DNA from: Myxococcales bacterium
GTDB taxonomy: Bacteria > Myxococcota_A > Polyangia > Palsa-1104
Assembly: GCA_028287105.1 (NCBI GenBank)
Contig: JAQBQH010000298.1
Coordinates: forward strand, 1 to 36,222
Reading direction: 5' to 3'
DNA: 36,222 nt
This document shows positions 1 through 7,832 of the stretch, one piece after another. The position numbers were made by a program, and so were the translations under genes. Within the stretch, counting starts at the first letter, position 1, and the number at the start of each line of letters is the position of its first letter. A model generated the notes under the pieces. The model had not been told where the DNA came from and searched no databases. It worked only from the letters and a program-made list of their open reading frames with translations.

Positions 1-2513
1 GCGATGATCTTCTCGAGCGCCAGCTGGATGTCGCTGTCACCGAACCCGGGCGCGACGTTCGCCTGCACCACGACCTGACGCTGTCGGCTCACGCGGTTGA
101 TGGCCGACGGGCCGGTCGCGGGCTTCCACTCCACCACCTCCGACAGCGGCACCGAGCCGTAGCGCACCGACGGTACCGTCACGAGCGCGAGCCCGCGCGG
201 ATCGCTGCGGAACTGCCGCTCGGCGCGCGCGCGGATGTCGTAGTCCTCGCCCTTCTCCGCGTAGCTCGAGATCTTGAGCCCGCCGACGAGGAGCTGGAGC
301 GTCTGTGCGATGTCGGACACCTGCACGCCGAGATCGGCCGCCTTTTCGCGGAAGATGGACACCTGCAGCTCGGGCTTTCCGACCACGAGATTGGTATCGA
401 CGTCGACGGCGCCCGGCACCTTCTTCAGCTCGCGCACGATGGTGGTGCTGTACTCGGCGAGCTTGTCGAGGTCGGGACCGTAGATTCCGTACTGCACCGA
501 CGCCGTCGACTGGCCGGAGTTGAAGGCGTCGACCTGCGAGACGTCGATGCGCAGATCCTTGGGCTGACGGGAGACGATCTCGTTGCGCACCCGCGCCATG
601 ATCTGGTTCATCGTCTGCTCGCGCTTCTCCGGATCGATGAGGCGGACGTAGACCCCGGCGCGGTTGGGCGTGCGCTGGTCGGTATCGCCGATGGTCATCG
701 TCGTCAGCTGGACGCCGGGGATCTGCTCGCGGATCTGACGCGCGATGCGCTCGCCGATGAGCGCCGTCGACTGCAGGCTGGTGCCCTCGGGCGCGCGCAC
801 GTTGACCTGGAATGCGCCCTGATCGTCGTCGGGGACGAAGCCCTTCTTGACCGCCTTGCCGAGCGGTCCCAGCGACGCGAGCGCGATGACGCAGGCGAGG
901 ACGATCACCCAGCGATGGCGCATCGACCAGCCGAGCATCCCCATGTAGACGCGCTCGACCGGCAGATAGAACGCATCGACGATGCGCTGCAAGCGGCTCT
1001 TGTGCTCGACGATATTGCCGTCGGCATCGACCTCGGGCGGATCGAGCCAGCGCGCCGAGAGGCTGGGGGTCAACGAGAAGCTGACCAGCATCGACACGCC
1101 GATGGCGAAGGCCATGGTCAGGCCGAAGCCGCCGAGGAAGCGGCCGACGATGCCGGACATGAACGCGACCGGGATGAAGACCGCCATCAGCGACAGCGTC
1201 GTGGCGAGCACGGCGAGGCCGATGTCCTTGGTCGCGGCGACGGCCGCGGGGAACGGCTTATAGCGGAGCGCGTGGATGAAGCGGTGGATGTTCTCGAGGA
1301 CGACGATGGCGTCGTCGATGACGATGCCGACGGCGAGCGCCAGCGCCAGGAGCGTGATCATGTTGAGCGTGAAGCCTTCGACCCACATGAGCGCGAAGGT
1401 GCCGATGATCGAGACCGGGATGGCGATGGCCGAGATGACCGCCGAACGGAAGTTGCCGAGGAAGAGGAGGACGACGAGCGACGCGAGGATGGCGCCGAGG
1501 ACGAGGTGCTCCTTGACCGCGCCGACGGCGGTGCGCACGACCAGCGAGTTGTCGCGCACCACGGTCAGCTTGTAGCCGGCCGGCAGCGTGTGCTCGACGT
1601 CGCCCAGCCGCTCGAGGACCCCGTCGACGACCTGCACGGTGTTCTCGCCCGACTGCTTGCGGATGGTCAGCATGACGGTCGGTTTTCCGTCGAGCAGCGC
1701 GACCGTCTGCCCCTCCTCTTCGCCGTCTTCGACGCGCGCCACGTCGCTGACGCGGATGGCGTGGTTGCCCTGCTGGCGCACGACGATCTGTCCGATCGCG
1801 AACGGGCTCGAGACGCGGCCCTGCACGCGCAGCGTCAGCTCTGACGGCCCGGTATCGACGCTGCCGCCGGGGGTGGTCAGGTTCTGGGCGCCGATGGCGC
1901 GCTGCACGTCTTGCGGGGCCAGCCCGACGGCGCGCAGCTGCACCGGGTCGAGCCACACGTTGATCTGGCGCTTGCGCCCACCGAGCAGGTTGACCTGGCC
2001 GACGCCGGGGATGCTCTCGATCTGCCGGCGTACCCGCTTGTCGGCCACCTCGGTCGTCTCGCGCACGCCGCGCTTCGACTCGACGGCGACGTAGAGGATG
2101 GGGATGGCGTCGGGATCGAACTTGCCGACGACGGGCGGATCGATCCCCCGGGGCAGGTTGGCGATGGCGGTCGAGACGTGATCGCGCACGTCCTGCGCCG
2201 CGGCGTCGACGGGCTTATCGAGCGAGAACGTGATGAACACCTGCGAGACGCCTTCGACCGACACCGAGCGCAGCTCGTCGATGCCGTTGATGGTGTTGAC
2301 TGCCTCCTCGATCTTCTCGGTGATCTCGGTCTCGACCTCCTCGGGCGCCGCACCGTCGAGCCGCGTGGTGACCACGACCACCGGGAAGTCGATCTTGGGG
2401 AACCAATCGAGGCCGAGCTTGAAGTAGGCGGCGATGCCGACGACGGTGATCGTCAACATGAGGACGGCCGCGAAGACCGGCCGGCGGACGCACAACCTTG
2501 CCAACCACTGCAT
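1..2513 (-). CDS. RND efflux permease, HAE1 (AcrB/MexB-like) family, 3' end outside window
   Basis: Inner-membrane proton-driven pump of a tripartite efflux system. The protein starts MQWLARLCVRRPVFAAVLM, the usual cytoplasmic N-terminus plus first membrane helix of the family. It continues through the porter-domain segment with DWFPKIDFP and APEEVE and reaches the TM4 motif GIVIDDAIVVLENI, which carries the paired aspartates of the proton relay. About 837 of the usual ~1050 residues are present; the C-terminal part lies before position 1. The ATG at 2513 has GGAG upstream and begins 3 nt after the adaptor stop, so it is the last gene of the tetR-channel-adaptor-permease operon. Family is clear; substrate cannot be read (solvent, dye, drug or metal are all possible, although the APEEVE type is usual for organic compounds). 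Confidence 0.95.
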   Translation of the reverse strand, partial: MQWLARLCVRRPVFAAVLMLTITVVGIAAYFKLGLDWFPKIDFPVVVVTTRLDGAAPEEVETEITEKIEEAVNTINGIDELRSVSVEGVSQVFITFSLDKPVDAAAQDVRDHVSTAIANLPRGIDPPVVGKFDPDAIPILYVAVESKRGVRETTEVADKRVRRQIESIPGVGQVNLLGGRKRQINVWLDPVQLRAVGLAPQDVQRAIGAQNLTTPGGSVDTGPSELTLRVQGRVSSPFAIGQIVVRQQGNHAIRVSDVARVEDGEEEGQTVALLDGKPTVMLTIRKQSGENTVQVVDGVLERLGDVEHTLPAGYKLTVVRDNSLVVRTAVGAVKEHLVLGAILASLVVLLFLGNFRSAVISAIAIPVSIIGTFALMWVEGFTLNMITLLALALAVGIVIDDAIVVLENIHRFIHALRYKPFPAAVAATKDIGLAVLATTLSLMAVFIPVAFMSGIVGRFLGGFGLTMAFAIGVSMLVSFSLTPSLSARWLDPPEVDADGNIVEHKSRLQRIVDAFYLPVERVYMGMLGWSMRHRWVIVLACVIALASLGPLGKAVKKGFVPDDDQGAFQVNVRAPEGTSLQSTALIGERIARQIREQIPGVQLTTMTIGDTDQRTPNRAGVYVRLIDPEKREQTMNQIMARVRNEIVSRQPKDLRIDVSQVDAFNSGQSTASVQYGIYGPDLDKLAEYSTTIVRELKKVPGAVDVDTNLVVGKPELQVSIFREKAADLGVQVSDIAQTLQLLVGGLKISSYAEKGEDYDIRARAERQFRSDPRGLALVTVPSVRYGSVPLSEVVEWKPATGPSAINRVSRQRQVVVQANVAPGFGDSDIQLALEKII

Positions 2514-2516
2514 GGG

Positions 2517-3590
2517 CTACTCCACCTCGACGCCGTCCGAGAGCTGCTCGGTCGGCCGCGCGATCACGCGCTCGCCCGCCTTGACGCCTTTGAGGATGCC
2601 GACGAGATCGCCTTCGGCCGGTCCGATCTGCACGATGCGCTCCTCGACGTGCTTCTCGACGACGGCGAAGAGGCGGGTCGTGTCGCCGTCGGTCTTGATC
2701 GCGGCCTTCGGGACGACGGGCAGCTTCTGCAGGCCGACGTCGAGATGGGCGGTCGCGAACAGGCCCGGTCGTAGGATCTTCTCTTTGTTGGTGACCAGCG
2801 CCTCGAACACGAGGTCGCGCGTGGTGGCGCGCACCGCCGGCCCGATGTAGTGCACCACGGCATTGAAGGTGCGGCCGGGAAACGCGCCTACTTGAAAAGC
2901 GACGTTCTGGCCTTCGTGCACCGCCCCCATGTTCTGCTCGGGGATCGTGAGCTCGAGGCGCAACGGATCGATGTCGACGAGGTGCGCCACCTTCGTCGAC
3001 GGCATCACGTACTCACCGACGGAGACGTAGCGCTCGGAGACGAGCCCGGGGAACGGCGCGCGCACGGTGCCGTCCGACAGCGTCTGCCGGGCGACGGCGA
3101 CGCGCGTCTCGGCGGCCGCGGCGGAGCTGGTGGCGGTCTTGCAGCTCGTCGTCTGCCGATCGTATTCCTGCTGGGTGATGACGCCGCGCTGGAAGAGGCG
3201 CTGGTAGCGCGTGCACTCGTCGGCGGCGGCGCTGCGCTGCGTTTGCGCCGTGTCGACGTTGGCGGCGGCCTCGCTCGCCGAGAGCTGCGCCATACGCACG
3301 TCGAGCTGCGCCAGCGCCTGACCGCGCGCGACGTAGCTGCCACGCTCGATCATCGTCCGCGTGACCCGGCCGGTCGCGTTGGCGGCCAGATCCGACTCCT
3401 GGTTCGCCTTGAGCGTGCCGGCCAGGAGCAGCCCGTTCGGCAGGTCGCGCTCGACGACGACGACCGTCGCCGCGGAGATCGGCTTGGCCTTGGCGCGCGA
3501 CTCGGCGCTCTGCGCCTTCTGCTGGTTGCAGCCGAGGCCGGAGATGGACAACGCAAAGAAGATTACGAAGGTGCTTCGGTTGATCGTCAT
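2517..3590 (-). CDS. RND efflux periplasmic adaptor (HlyD/AcrA-type membrane fusion lipoprotein)
   Basis: 357-residue periplasmic adaptor joining the permease to the outer-membrane channel. The N-terminus has a signal peptide ending in a lipobox, SGLGC, so the mature protein is probably lipid-anchored at about Cys20. A biotinyl-lipoyl-like half motif (GTLKANQESDLAANATGRV) follows, then an alanine/glutamine-rich coiled-coil hairpin (about residues 95-160), the second lipoyl half (DGTVRAPFPGLVSERYVSVGE) and the beta-barrel and membrane-proximal domains. The ATG at 3590 overlaps the channel stop by 4 nt (ATGA) with AGGAT upstream. A longer in-frame opening upstream exists, but it lies inside the channel gene and lacks a signal peptide, so I chose this start. 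Confidence 0.93.
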   Translation of the reverse strand: MTINRSTFVIFFALSISGLGCNQQKAQSAESRAKAKPISAATVVVVERDLPNGLLLAGTLKANQESDLAANATGRVTRTMIERGSYVARGQALAQLDVRMAQLSASEAAANVDTAQTQRSAAADECTRYQRLFQRGVITQQEYDRQTTSCKTATSSAAAAETRVAVARQTLSDGTVRAPFPGLVSERYVSVGEYVMPSTKVAHLVDIDPLRLELTIPEQNMGAVHEGQNVAFQVGAFPGRTFNAVVHYIGPAVRATTRDLVFEALVTNKEKILRPGLFATAHLDVGLQKLPVVPKAAIKTDGDTTRLFAVVEKHVEERIVQIGPAEGDLVGILKGVKAGERVIARPTEQLSDGVEVE

Positions 3591-4903
3591 CGCTGATCCT
3601 GGTCGATTGAGACGCCTGCGGTGAGACGCAGCAGTGTCCGGGCGAATGCGAGATCGGCGTCGGCCTGAACCCGGCCGACCTGGGCGGCGAAGGCGTCGCG
3701 CTGCGCCTGGACGACGTCGAGCTGCGTGCCGGCGCCGTTGGTGTAACGCTCGGTGGCGAACTGCGCCGCCAGATCGGCCGCGCGAGCCTGCGCGCGAGCG
3801 GCCTGGCTCTTGATGATGCCGGTGCGGGTGCGCTGCCACGCCTCGTAGATCTGATCGCGCACGGCGAGACGCGTGCGCTGCTCGCGAATGCGCGAGATCT
3901 GCGCCAGCGCCGACTGGACGCGGATGCTCGCGATTGTCGTCAGATCGAGACGCCAGTTGGCGTTGAGCGTGAACGTGAAGTAGTTGGGCTGGCCGGTGAA
4001 GCTGGTCGCGTTGGTGACGCGCTCGACGAACGTGGCGGTCAAGGTCGGAATCAACGACAGCCTGGCGGCGCGCGCGTTGGTGGCGGCGCTGCGCGCCTGC
4101 TCGGCGGCGGCTGCGAGCGTCGGGATGGTCGCTTCGGGCGTCGCTTCCCACTTTTCGAGCGGCGCTTCGGCGTGCAGATCATCCTCGCTGCCGCCGATCT
4201 CGGCGCTCGCCGTGACCCCGGTGAGCGTCGTCAGCGCGCGGCGCGCCAGCTCCGACTGCAGCTCGGCGTCGGCGATGTTCTGACGGGCACGCTCGACCTC
4301 GGCCTGCGCCCGCTCGACGTCGAGCGCGGTGGCGACACCGCCGGCGCGGCGCTCACGCGTCAGCTCCGCGTTCGATTGCGCGGCGGCGAGCGTCCGCTGC
4401 GCCGAGCCGCGCAGCGCGTCGGCGCCGATGAGCGTGTAGTACTGGCGCGCCACCTGCTTCTGGACCTCGAGCGCAGTGGCGCGGACGTTGTACCGGGCGG
4501 CCTTGGCAGCGCGGTGCGTGGCGCGTGCCCGCGCCCAGCCGGCGAAGTCGATGAGCGGCGCGTCCGCCTGGAGGAACAGATCCCACTGATCGTAGGGCTG
4601 GATGGTCAGGTTCATCGTCGGACCGCCGGGCTGGGCCTGTACGGGGAAGACAGCGGCGAACTGATTGCGCGTGTAGGTGCCGCGCACGAGGACGTCGGGC
4701 AGCTCGCGGCCGAGCGCGACGAGCGCCTCCTCCTGCTGCTCGACCGCCGTCATGGCCGCCTCGCGATTGTCGACGCTGGCGGTGCGCGCGCCCGCCAGGA
4801 ACTCGGCCAGCGGCTGCAGCGCCTGCGCCGGCGCGGGGGCGGCGACAATCGCCAGGGCGACGATTATGGAGCCGGCACTCTGAAAATAGACGAACGAAAG
4901 CAA
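3587..4903 (-). CDS. TolC-family outer-membrane efflux channel (TTG start)
   Basis: 438-residue outer-membrane factor of the efflux system. A signal peptide (AIVAAPAPAQA) precedes two long TolC-type repeats rich in Ala, Gln and Arg. Typical signatures are VEVERAR-like heptads in the first helical hairpin (LDVERAQAEVERARQN), LNANWRLDL in the beta strand region, and LDVVQAQRDAFAAQ near the end. No ATG is available in frame. The TTG at 4903 sits 5 nt after a clear AGAGGAG and 1 nt after the tetR stop, so this start is well supported. The ATG at 4908 is out of frame. The gene overlaps the adaptor by 4 nt. Confidence 0.92.
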   Translation of the reverse strand: MLSFVYFQSAGSIIVALAIVAAPAPAQALQPLAEFLAGARTASVDNREAAMTAVEQQEEALVALGRELPDVLVRGTYTRNQFAAVFPVQAQPGGPTMNLTIQPYDQWDLFLQADAPLIDFAGWARARATHRAAKAARYNVRATALEVQKQVARQYYTLIGADALRGSAQRTLAAAQSNAELTRERRAGGVATALDVERAQAEVERARQNIADAELQSELARRALTTLTGVTASAEIGGSEDDLHAEAPLEKWEATPEATIPTLAAAAEQARSAATNARAARLSLIPTLTATFVERVTNATSFTGQPNYFTFTLNANWRLDLTTIASIRVQSALAQISRIREQRTRLAVRDQIYEAWQRTRTGIIKSQAARAQARAADLAAQFATERYTNGAGTQLDVVQAQRDAFAAQVGRVQADADLAFARTLLRLTAGVSIDQDQR

Positions 4904-4904
4904 G

Positions 4905-5552
4905 TCATCTCCTCTTGCGCGCGGGTCGTGGGCGGGGCCGGGGCGTGCGATCGTCCAGCGACCCCTCGAGCAGGACGTCGATCATGCCGCGAAGGAAGGT
5001 CGGCGCGTCGAGGTCACCCGACGGCTCCTCCAGGTGCGACGACATGACGAATTGGGTGATGCCGCCGAGGAACGTCCTCGCCAGGATCTCGGCGCGCGTC
5101 GGCCGCAGACGTCCGGCCTGGATCTCGGCCTCGAAGTAGCCCGACAAGAGGCCGATCAGCTCGCGCCGCATCGGGTGCGGCTTGCAGGCATGTTTGGAGA
5201 GCACGTTGAGCTTGGTGGGGCTGACGAAGGCCATCATCATGAACGGCAGCACCCGTTCCGACAGCTCGACGAGGCTGGTGCCCGCGTCGAACAAGTTGTC
5301 GGCGACCTCGCCGACGCCGGCACGCCAGGCGAGCTTGGCGAATCCCGGCGGCATGACCAGCTGCCGCTCGAAGACGGCGGAGAACAGCGCCTCCTTCGTC
5401 TTGTAGCGGTAGAAGATGACGCTCTCGGAGATGCGGGCGCGCTTGGCGATGTAGCTCGTGGTCGCCTCGAGGCCGCGCTCGAGAAACACATCGCGCGCGA
5501 TGTCGAGGAGCGCATCGTCGGTGAGCGTGATGGGGCGTCCGCGCGGCTGCAT
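4905..5552 (-). CDS. TetR/AcrR-family transcriptional repressor of the efflux operon
   Basis: 215-residue one-component regulator. Residues ~1-50 form the TetR DNA-binding domain: a basic RGRP start, then LLDIARDVFLERGLEATT followed by the recognition helix IAKRARISESVIFYRYKTKEALF. The rest is a variable ligand-binding domain. It is the first gene of the efflux operon, which implies autoregulation and ligand-induced derepression of the pump. The ATG lies inside a 30-bp palindrome and has no Shine-Dalgarno sequence; with the promoter proposed at 5570-5597 the leader is only about 10 nt. The C-terminus ends in an Arg/Pro-rich tail (RPRPRPARKRR). Ligand unknown. Confidence 0.93.
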   Translation of the reverse strand: MQPRGRPITLTDDALLDIARDVFLERGLEATTSYIAKRARISESVIFYRYKTKEALFSAVFERQLVMPPGFAKLAWRAGVGEVADNLFDAGTSLVELSERVLPFMMMAFVSPTKLNVLSKHACKPHPMRRELIGLLSGYFEAEIQAGRLRPTRAEILARTFLGGITQFVMSSHLEEPSGDLDAPTFLRGMIDVLLEGSLDDRTPRPRPRPARKRR

Positions 5553-5577
5553 TATCGAGTGCCGACTCGATTATGCA
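5548..5577. promoter_or_regulatory. TetR operator: 30-bp imperfect palindrome over the tetR start codon
   Basis: The arms TGCATTATCGAGT and ACTCGATTATGCA are separated by GCCG and pair with one mismatch; the inner 7-bp arms (5554-5560 and 5565-5571) are perfect. The palindrome includes the tetR start codon (5550-5552) and the proposed -10 box. A further half-site-like TAATCGAG occurs at 5603-5610. Position and length fit a TetR-family operator; binding is inferred. Confidence 0.75.
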
Positions 5578-5597
5578 ACAACCCGGGGGCAGGTCAA
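5570..5597 (-). promoter_or_regulatory. Sigma-70-type promoter of the tetR-efflux operon
   Basis: Read on the minus strand, TTGACC (5597-5592) and CATAAT (5575-5570) are separated by 16 bp, each one base off consensus. The -10 box lies in the distal arm of the palindrome, so a bound repressor would exclude RNA polymerase. The predicted transcript starts about 10 nt before the tetR ATG. Confidence 0.65.
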
Positions 5598-5614
5598 GCG
5601 GGTAATCGAGCGCG

Positions 5615-5965
5615 CTACTTCTTCAGCGCTCGAATGTAGGTCACCAGCCCGTCGACCTGCTCCGGTCGCAGCTTCGACTTGTACGCCTCCATTTCCTGAT
5701 GAACGCCGCCCTTCTCCCGCTTGAGGCCGTCGTTCACCGACGCCTTGATCTTGTCGTCGGTGATCGCCTGCCACGCCGGCGACGTCATGTCTTCGACCGC
5801 CATCTTCTTGCCTTGCTCGGTAGCGCCCTTGCCGTCGGGCCCGTGGCACGACGAGCACTTGGCGCGCCACAACCGATCGATCTGAGGGTTCGGCGCTTCT
5901 GCCAGCGCGATGGAAGGAACGAAGATGGCAGGAACGAAGAGCGCGAGGAATACGAGGGACCGCAT
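5615..5965 (-). CDS. Small monohaem c-type cytochrome, periplasmic
   Basis: 116-residue secreted class I-like cytochrome c. A signal peptide (FVPSIALAEA) is followed by one haem site CSSCH at residues 37-41 and the usual GPDGKGATEQGKKM loop, with Met55/Met60 as candidate distal ligands. It ends in a typical C-terminal helix (RPEQVDGLVTYIRAL). It is the last gene of the seven-gene haem operon, starting 1 nt after the small membrane protein with a strong AAGGAGG. It may act as a soluble electron shuttle in the periplasm between the inner-membrane and outer-membrane cytochromes; that role is inferred from context. Confidence 0.92.
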   Translation of the reverse strand: MRSLVFLALFVPAIFVPSIALAEAPNPQIDRLWRAKCSSCHGPDGKGATEQGKKMAVEDMTSPAWQAITDDKIKASVNDGLKREKGGVHQEMEAYKSKLRPEQVDGLVTYIRALKK

Positions 5966-5966
5966 A

Positions 5967-6161
5967 TCAGCCTCCTTTGGCGAGGATCAGTAAGAGGTAC
6001 GAGAGAATTCCGGCGGCGAAGAAGAGCCCGCCGACGACGAAGAAGACGATGAACGCAGTCGGGTGGTGCCAGAAGAAGCTGCCCAGCTCGACGACGAGCC
6101 CGGCCATCACCAGGGAGGCCGCCAGCCGCAGCCGCCGTTCGAGCGCCTTTTCGGTGATCAT
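5967..6161 (-). CDS. Small two-helix membrane protein of the haem operon
   Basis: 64-residue hydrophobic protein of no recognised family. A basic start (MITEKALERRLRL) precedes two membrane segments, about residues 14-30 (SLVMAGLVVELGSFFW) and 36-59 (a Phe/Val/Gly-rich stretch), joined by a short HHPTA loop. The ATG at 6161 overlaps the NapC-like stop by 4 nt (ATGA) and has AAGGAG upstream; the stop lies 1 nt before the next start. This tight coupling, with good ribosome sites on both sides, supports a real gene. It may be an accessory or anchoring subunit of the NapC-like quinol dehydrogenase. Confidence 0.8.
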   Translation of the reverse strand: MITEKALERRLRLAASLVMAGLVVELGSFFWHHPTAFIVFFVVGGLFFAAGILSYLLLILAKGG

Positions 6162-6769
6162 TTGTTCTCCTTCGGCCACATCGCCAAGCCGTCGAGCTTG
6201 TCGACGGTGTGGACGACCTGGTGGCAGCCGCTGCCGAGGCACGAGACCCGATTGGCGTGGATGGCGTCCATGCGGCCCGGCTCGCTTCTGTGCGTGACCG
6301 ACTCGACGAACGACCGCGCGCCGTCGTGGCAGTGCAGGCACTCGCGGTTGTTGTAGGGCGTGTAGAGCGCGATCTTCGACGGAATGTGCCCGATGTACTG
6401 CACCCAGACATGGCGCAGGCCACGCAGCTTCGCGTTGTAGTCGCCGTAGAGCGTGTAGTCGGTGTGGCAGGCGAAGCACGCGGTCTCCCGCGGGACGCGG
6501 TTGTATTGGAAGTGCTTGGCGGGCACGTGGTCGACGTCGTCGACCTGGAGGCTCCGTCCGTAGCGCTCCATGACGTGGCACGAGGTGCAGAACGCCACCG
6601 TCTTGGAGCGCTCCATGTGCTCGTTCAGGCCCGCCAGCCCGGCGCCGACCGGCACGATGACGATGACGACGAACGCGAACACGCGTCCGGCGCGCCGGAT
6701 GGTCAACGACGGGCGCGCCACCAACGGCGCCAGTAGGACGAGCGCAGCAACAATGAGCGCGATCAGCAT
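6158..6769 (-). CDS. NapC/NrfH-like tetrahaem inner-membrane quinol dehydrogenase
   Basis: 203-residue membrane-anchored cytochrome. The N-terminus holds two hydrophobic segments (residues ~1-18 and ~31-48), then four haem sites: CTSCH (61-65), CFACH (98-102), CLHCH (144-148) and a widened CLGSGCH (177-183). The first, followed by VMERYGRSL, fits the quinol-side haem of the NapC/NrfH/CymA family. These proteins take electrons from menaquinol and pass them to periplasmic partners. It lies 7 nt after the 13-haem gene and overlaps the small membrane protein, placing the quinone-oxidising step inside the conduit operon. The last haem motif has four, not two, residues between the cysteines, which is unusual for the family. 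Family assignment is good; partners are inferred. Confidence 0.88.
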   Translation of the reverse strand: MLIALIVAALVLLAPLVARPSLTIRRAGRVFAFVVIVIVPVGAGLAGLNEHMERSKTVAFCTSCHVMERYGRSLQVDDVDHVPAKHFQYNRVPRETACFACHTDYTLYGDYNAKLRGLRHVWVQYIGHIPSKIALYTPYNNRECLHCHDGARSFVESVTHRSEPGRMDAIHANRVSCLGSGCHQVVHTVDKLDGLAMWPKENK

Positions 6770-6776
6770 GGGTCCC

Positions 6777-7832
6777 TCACAGGTGGCACGCCGCGCACAT
6801 GCCGTTGCGCGCGATCTCGTTGACGCCGTGACGCGAGGTCCAGCCCGGCGGGTGCGGATTGCCGCCGATGCCGCCGACCTTGTGACAGTCGACGCAGATG
6901 GAGCGCGCGCCCTGGTCATGGCAGGCGGCGCAGGCGACGATGTCGCGGCGCGCGGCGGTACCGTGGAACTGCTGCGAGCCGGGCAGCGACCAGCCGGGCG
7001 GATGCGGGTCGCGCGGATTGGCGCCCGCGGACGACAGGTTTTGCGCGCGGTGACAATTTTCGCAGAAGCTGGAGCCGTGACAGCGACGGCACTGCGCCGG
7101 GTCGGCGGCGGCTTCGACCTGGTGGCGGCCGACGTAATCGTTGCGATGGATGAAGTTGGCGTCGACCCGCTCGGGGAGCTTGACCTCGATGCGGGTGGCG
7201 ACCGTCGAGGCGTGGCAGTCGCTGCAGAAGGTCTGCTCGTGGCACTCGGCGCAGGTGGCGCCGGCGGCGCGCGCCGGGCGCGCATGCTCGTGAACGAAGT
7301 CGCCGCGGTGCGAGTAGAGCGAGACGGGAGCGAGCGGATAGCGGGACAGATCGGTGTGACAGCGCTGGCAGCGGCCGTCGTCGTATTCCTGGCGGTGCTC
7401 GTGACACGACAGGCACGCCGCCATCGCCGGCGCCATCGACGACGTCCGCACCGGCTCGGGCAGGCGCGTGTGGCAGACGGTGCACTTCTCCTTGGTGCGC
7501 TCGATGTGCTCGGCGTGCGACATCTGCAGCGCCGGCGCGCGGGCCGGCCACGGCGCGGCCTTGCGCACGTCGGTGTGGCAGAAGCCGCAGTTGCCCTTCT
7601 GCTTCTCGGCGGCATGGCATTGCAGGCAGACGCTCTCGGCGGGCAGCGTCGGCTGCGCCAGCGACTTCTGGTCGTAGAGCGTCTCGTGGCAGGCCAGGCA
7701 CTCCACGCCGCCGGCGCGATGGCGCTCGTGGGGCACCTTGATGACGTCGCCCCCGGCCAACGGAACCGCGTCGCGCCACCACCAGGCGCACGATGACGAC
7801 AGGAGGATTGCGACCACGAGGAGCCGCTTCAT
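6777..7832 (-). CDS. 13-haem periplasmic c-type cytochrome, possible lipoprotein
   Basis: 351-residue multihaem cytochrome with 13 CxxCH motifs spread over its whole length (first CLACH, last CAACH at the C-terminus) and many extra His residues for bis-His ligation. The signal sequence MKRLLVVAILLSSSC could be a lipobox, but with Ser rather than Leu at -3 it is weak. Size and haem density resemble MtrA/PioA-type wire cytochromes (about 330 residues, 10 haems) that plug an outer-membrane barrel. The gene overlaps the barrel gene by 4 nt. I infer it spans periplasm and barrel. It could instead be a free periplasmic carrier. Haem count is by motif only. Confidence 0.88.
   Translation of the reverse strand: MKRLLVVAILLSSSCAWWWRDAVPLAGGDVIKVPHERHRAGGVECLACHETLYDQKSLAQPTLPAESVCLQCHAAEKQKGNCGFCHTDVRKAAPWPARAPALQMSHAEHIERTKEKCTVCHTRLPEPVRTSSMAPAMAACLSCHEHRQEYDDGRCQRCHTDLSRYPLAPVSLYSHRGDFVHEHARPARAAGATCAECHEQTFCSDCHASTVATRIEVKLPERVDANFIHRNDYVGRHQVEAAADPAQCRRCHGSSFCENCHRAQNLSSAGANPRDPHPPGWSLPGSQQFHGTAARRDIVACAACHDQGARSICVDCHKVGGIGGNPHPPGWTSRHGVNEIARNGMCAACHL

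Noticed and set aside
915-1844. A 309-residue plus-strand open frame rich in Asp, Glu, Arg and His
   Set aside because: Antisense shadow of the RND permease gene; no family features.
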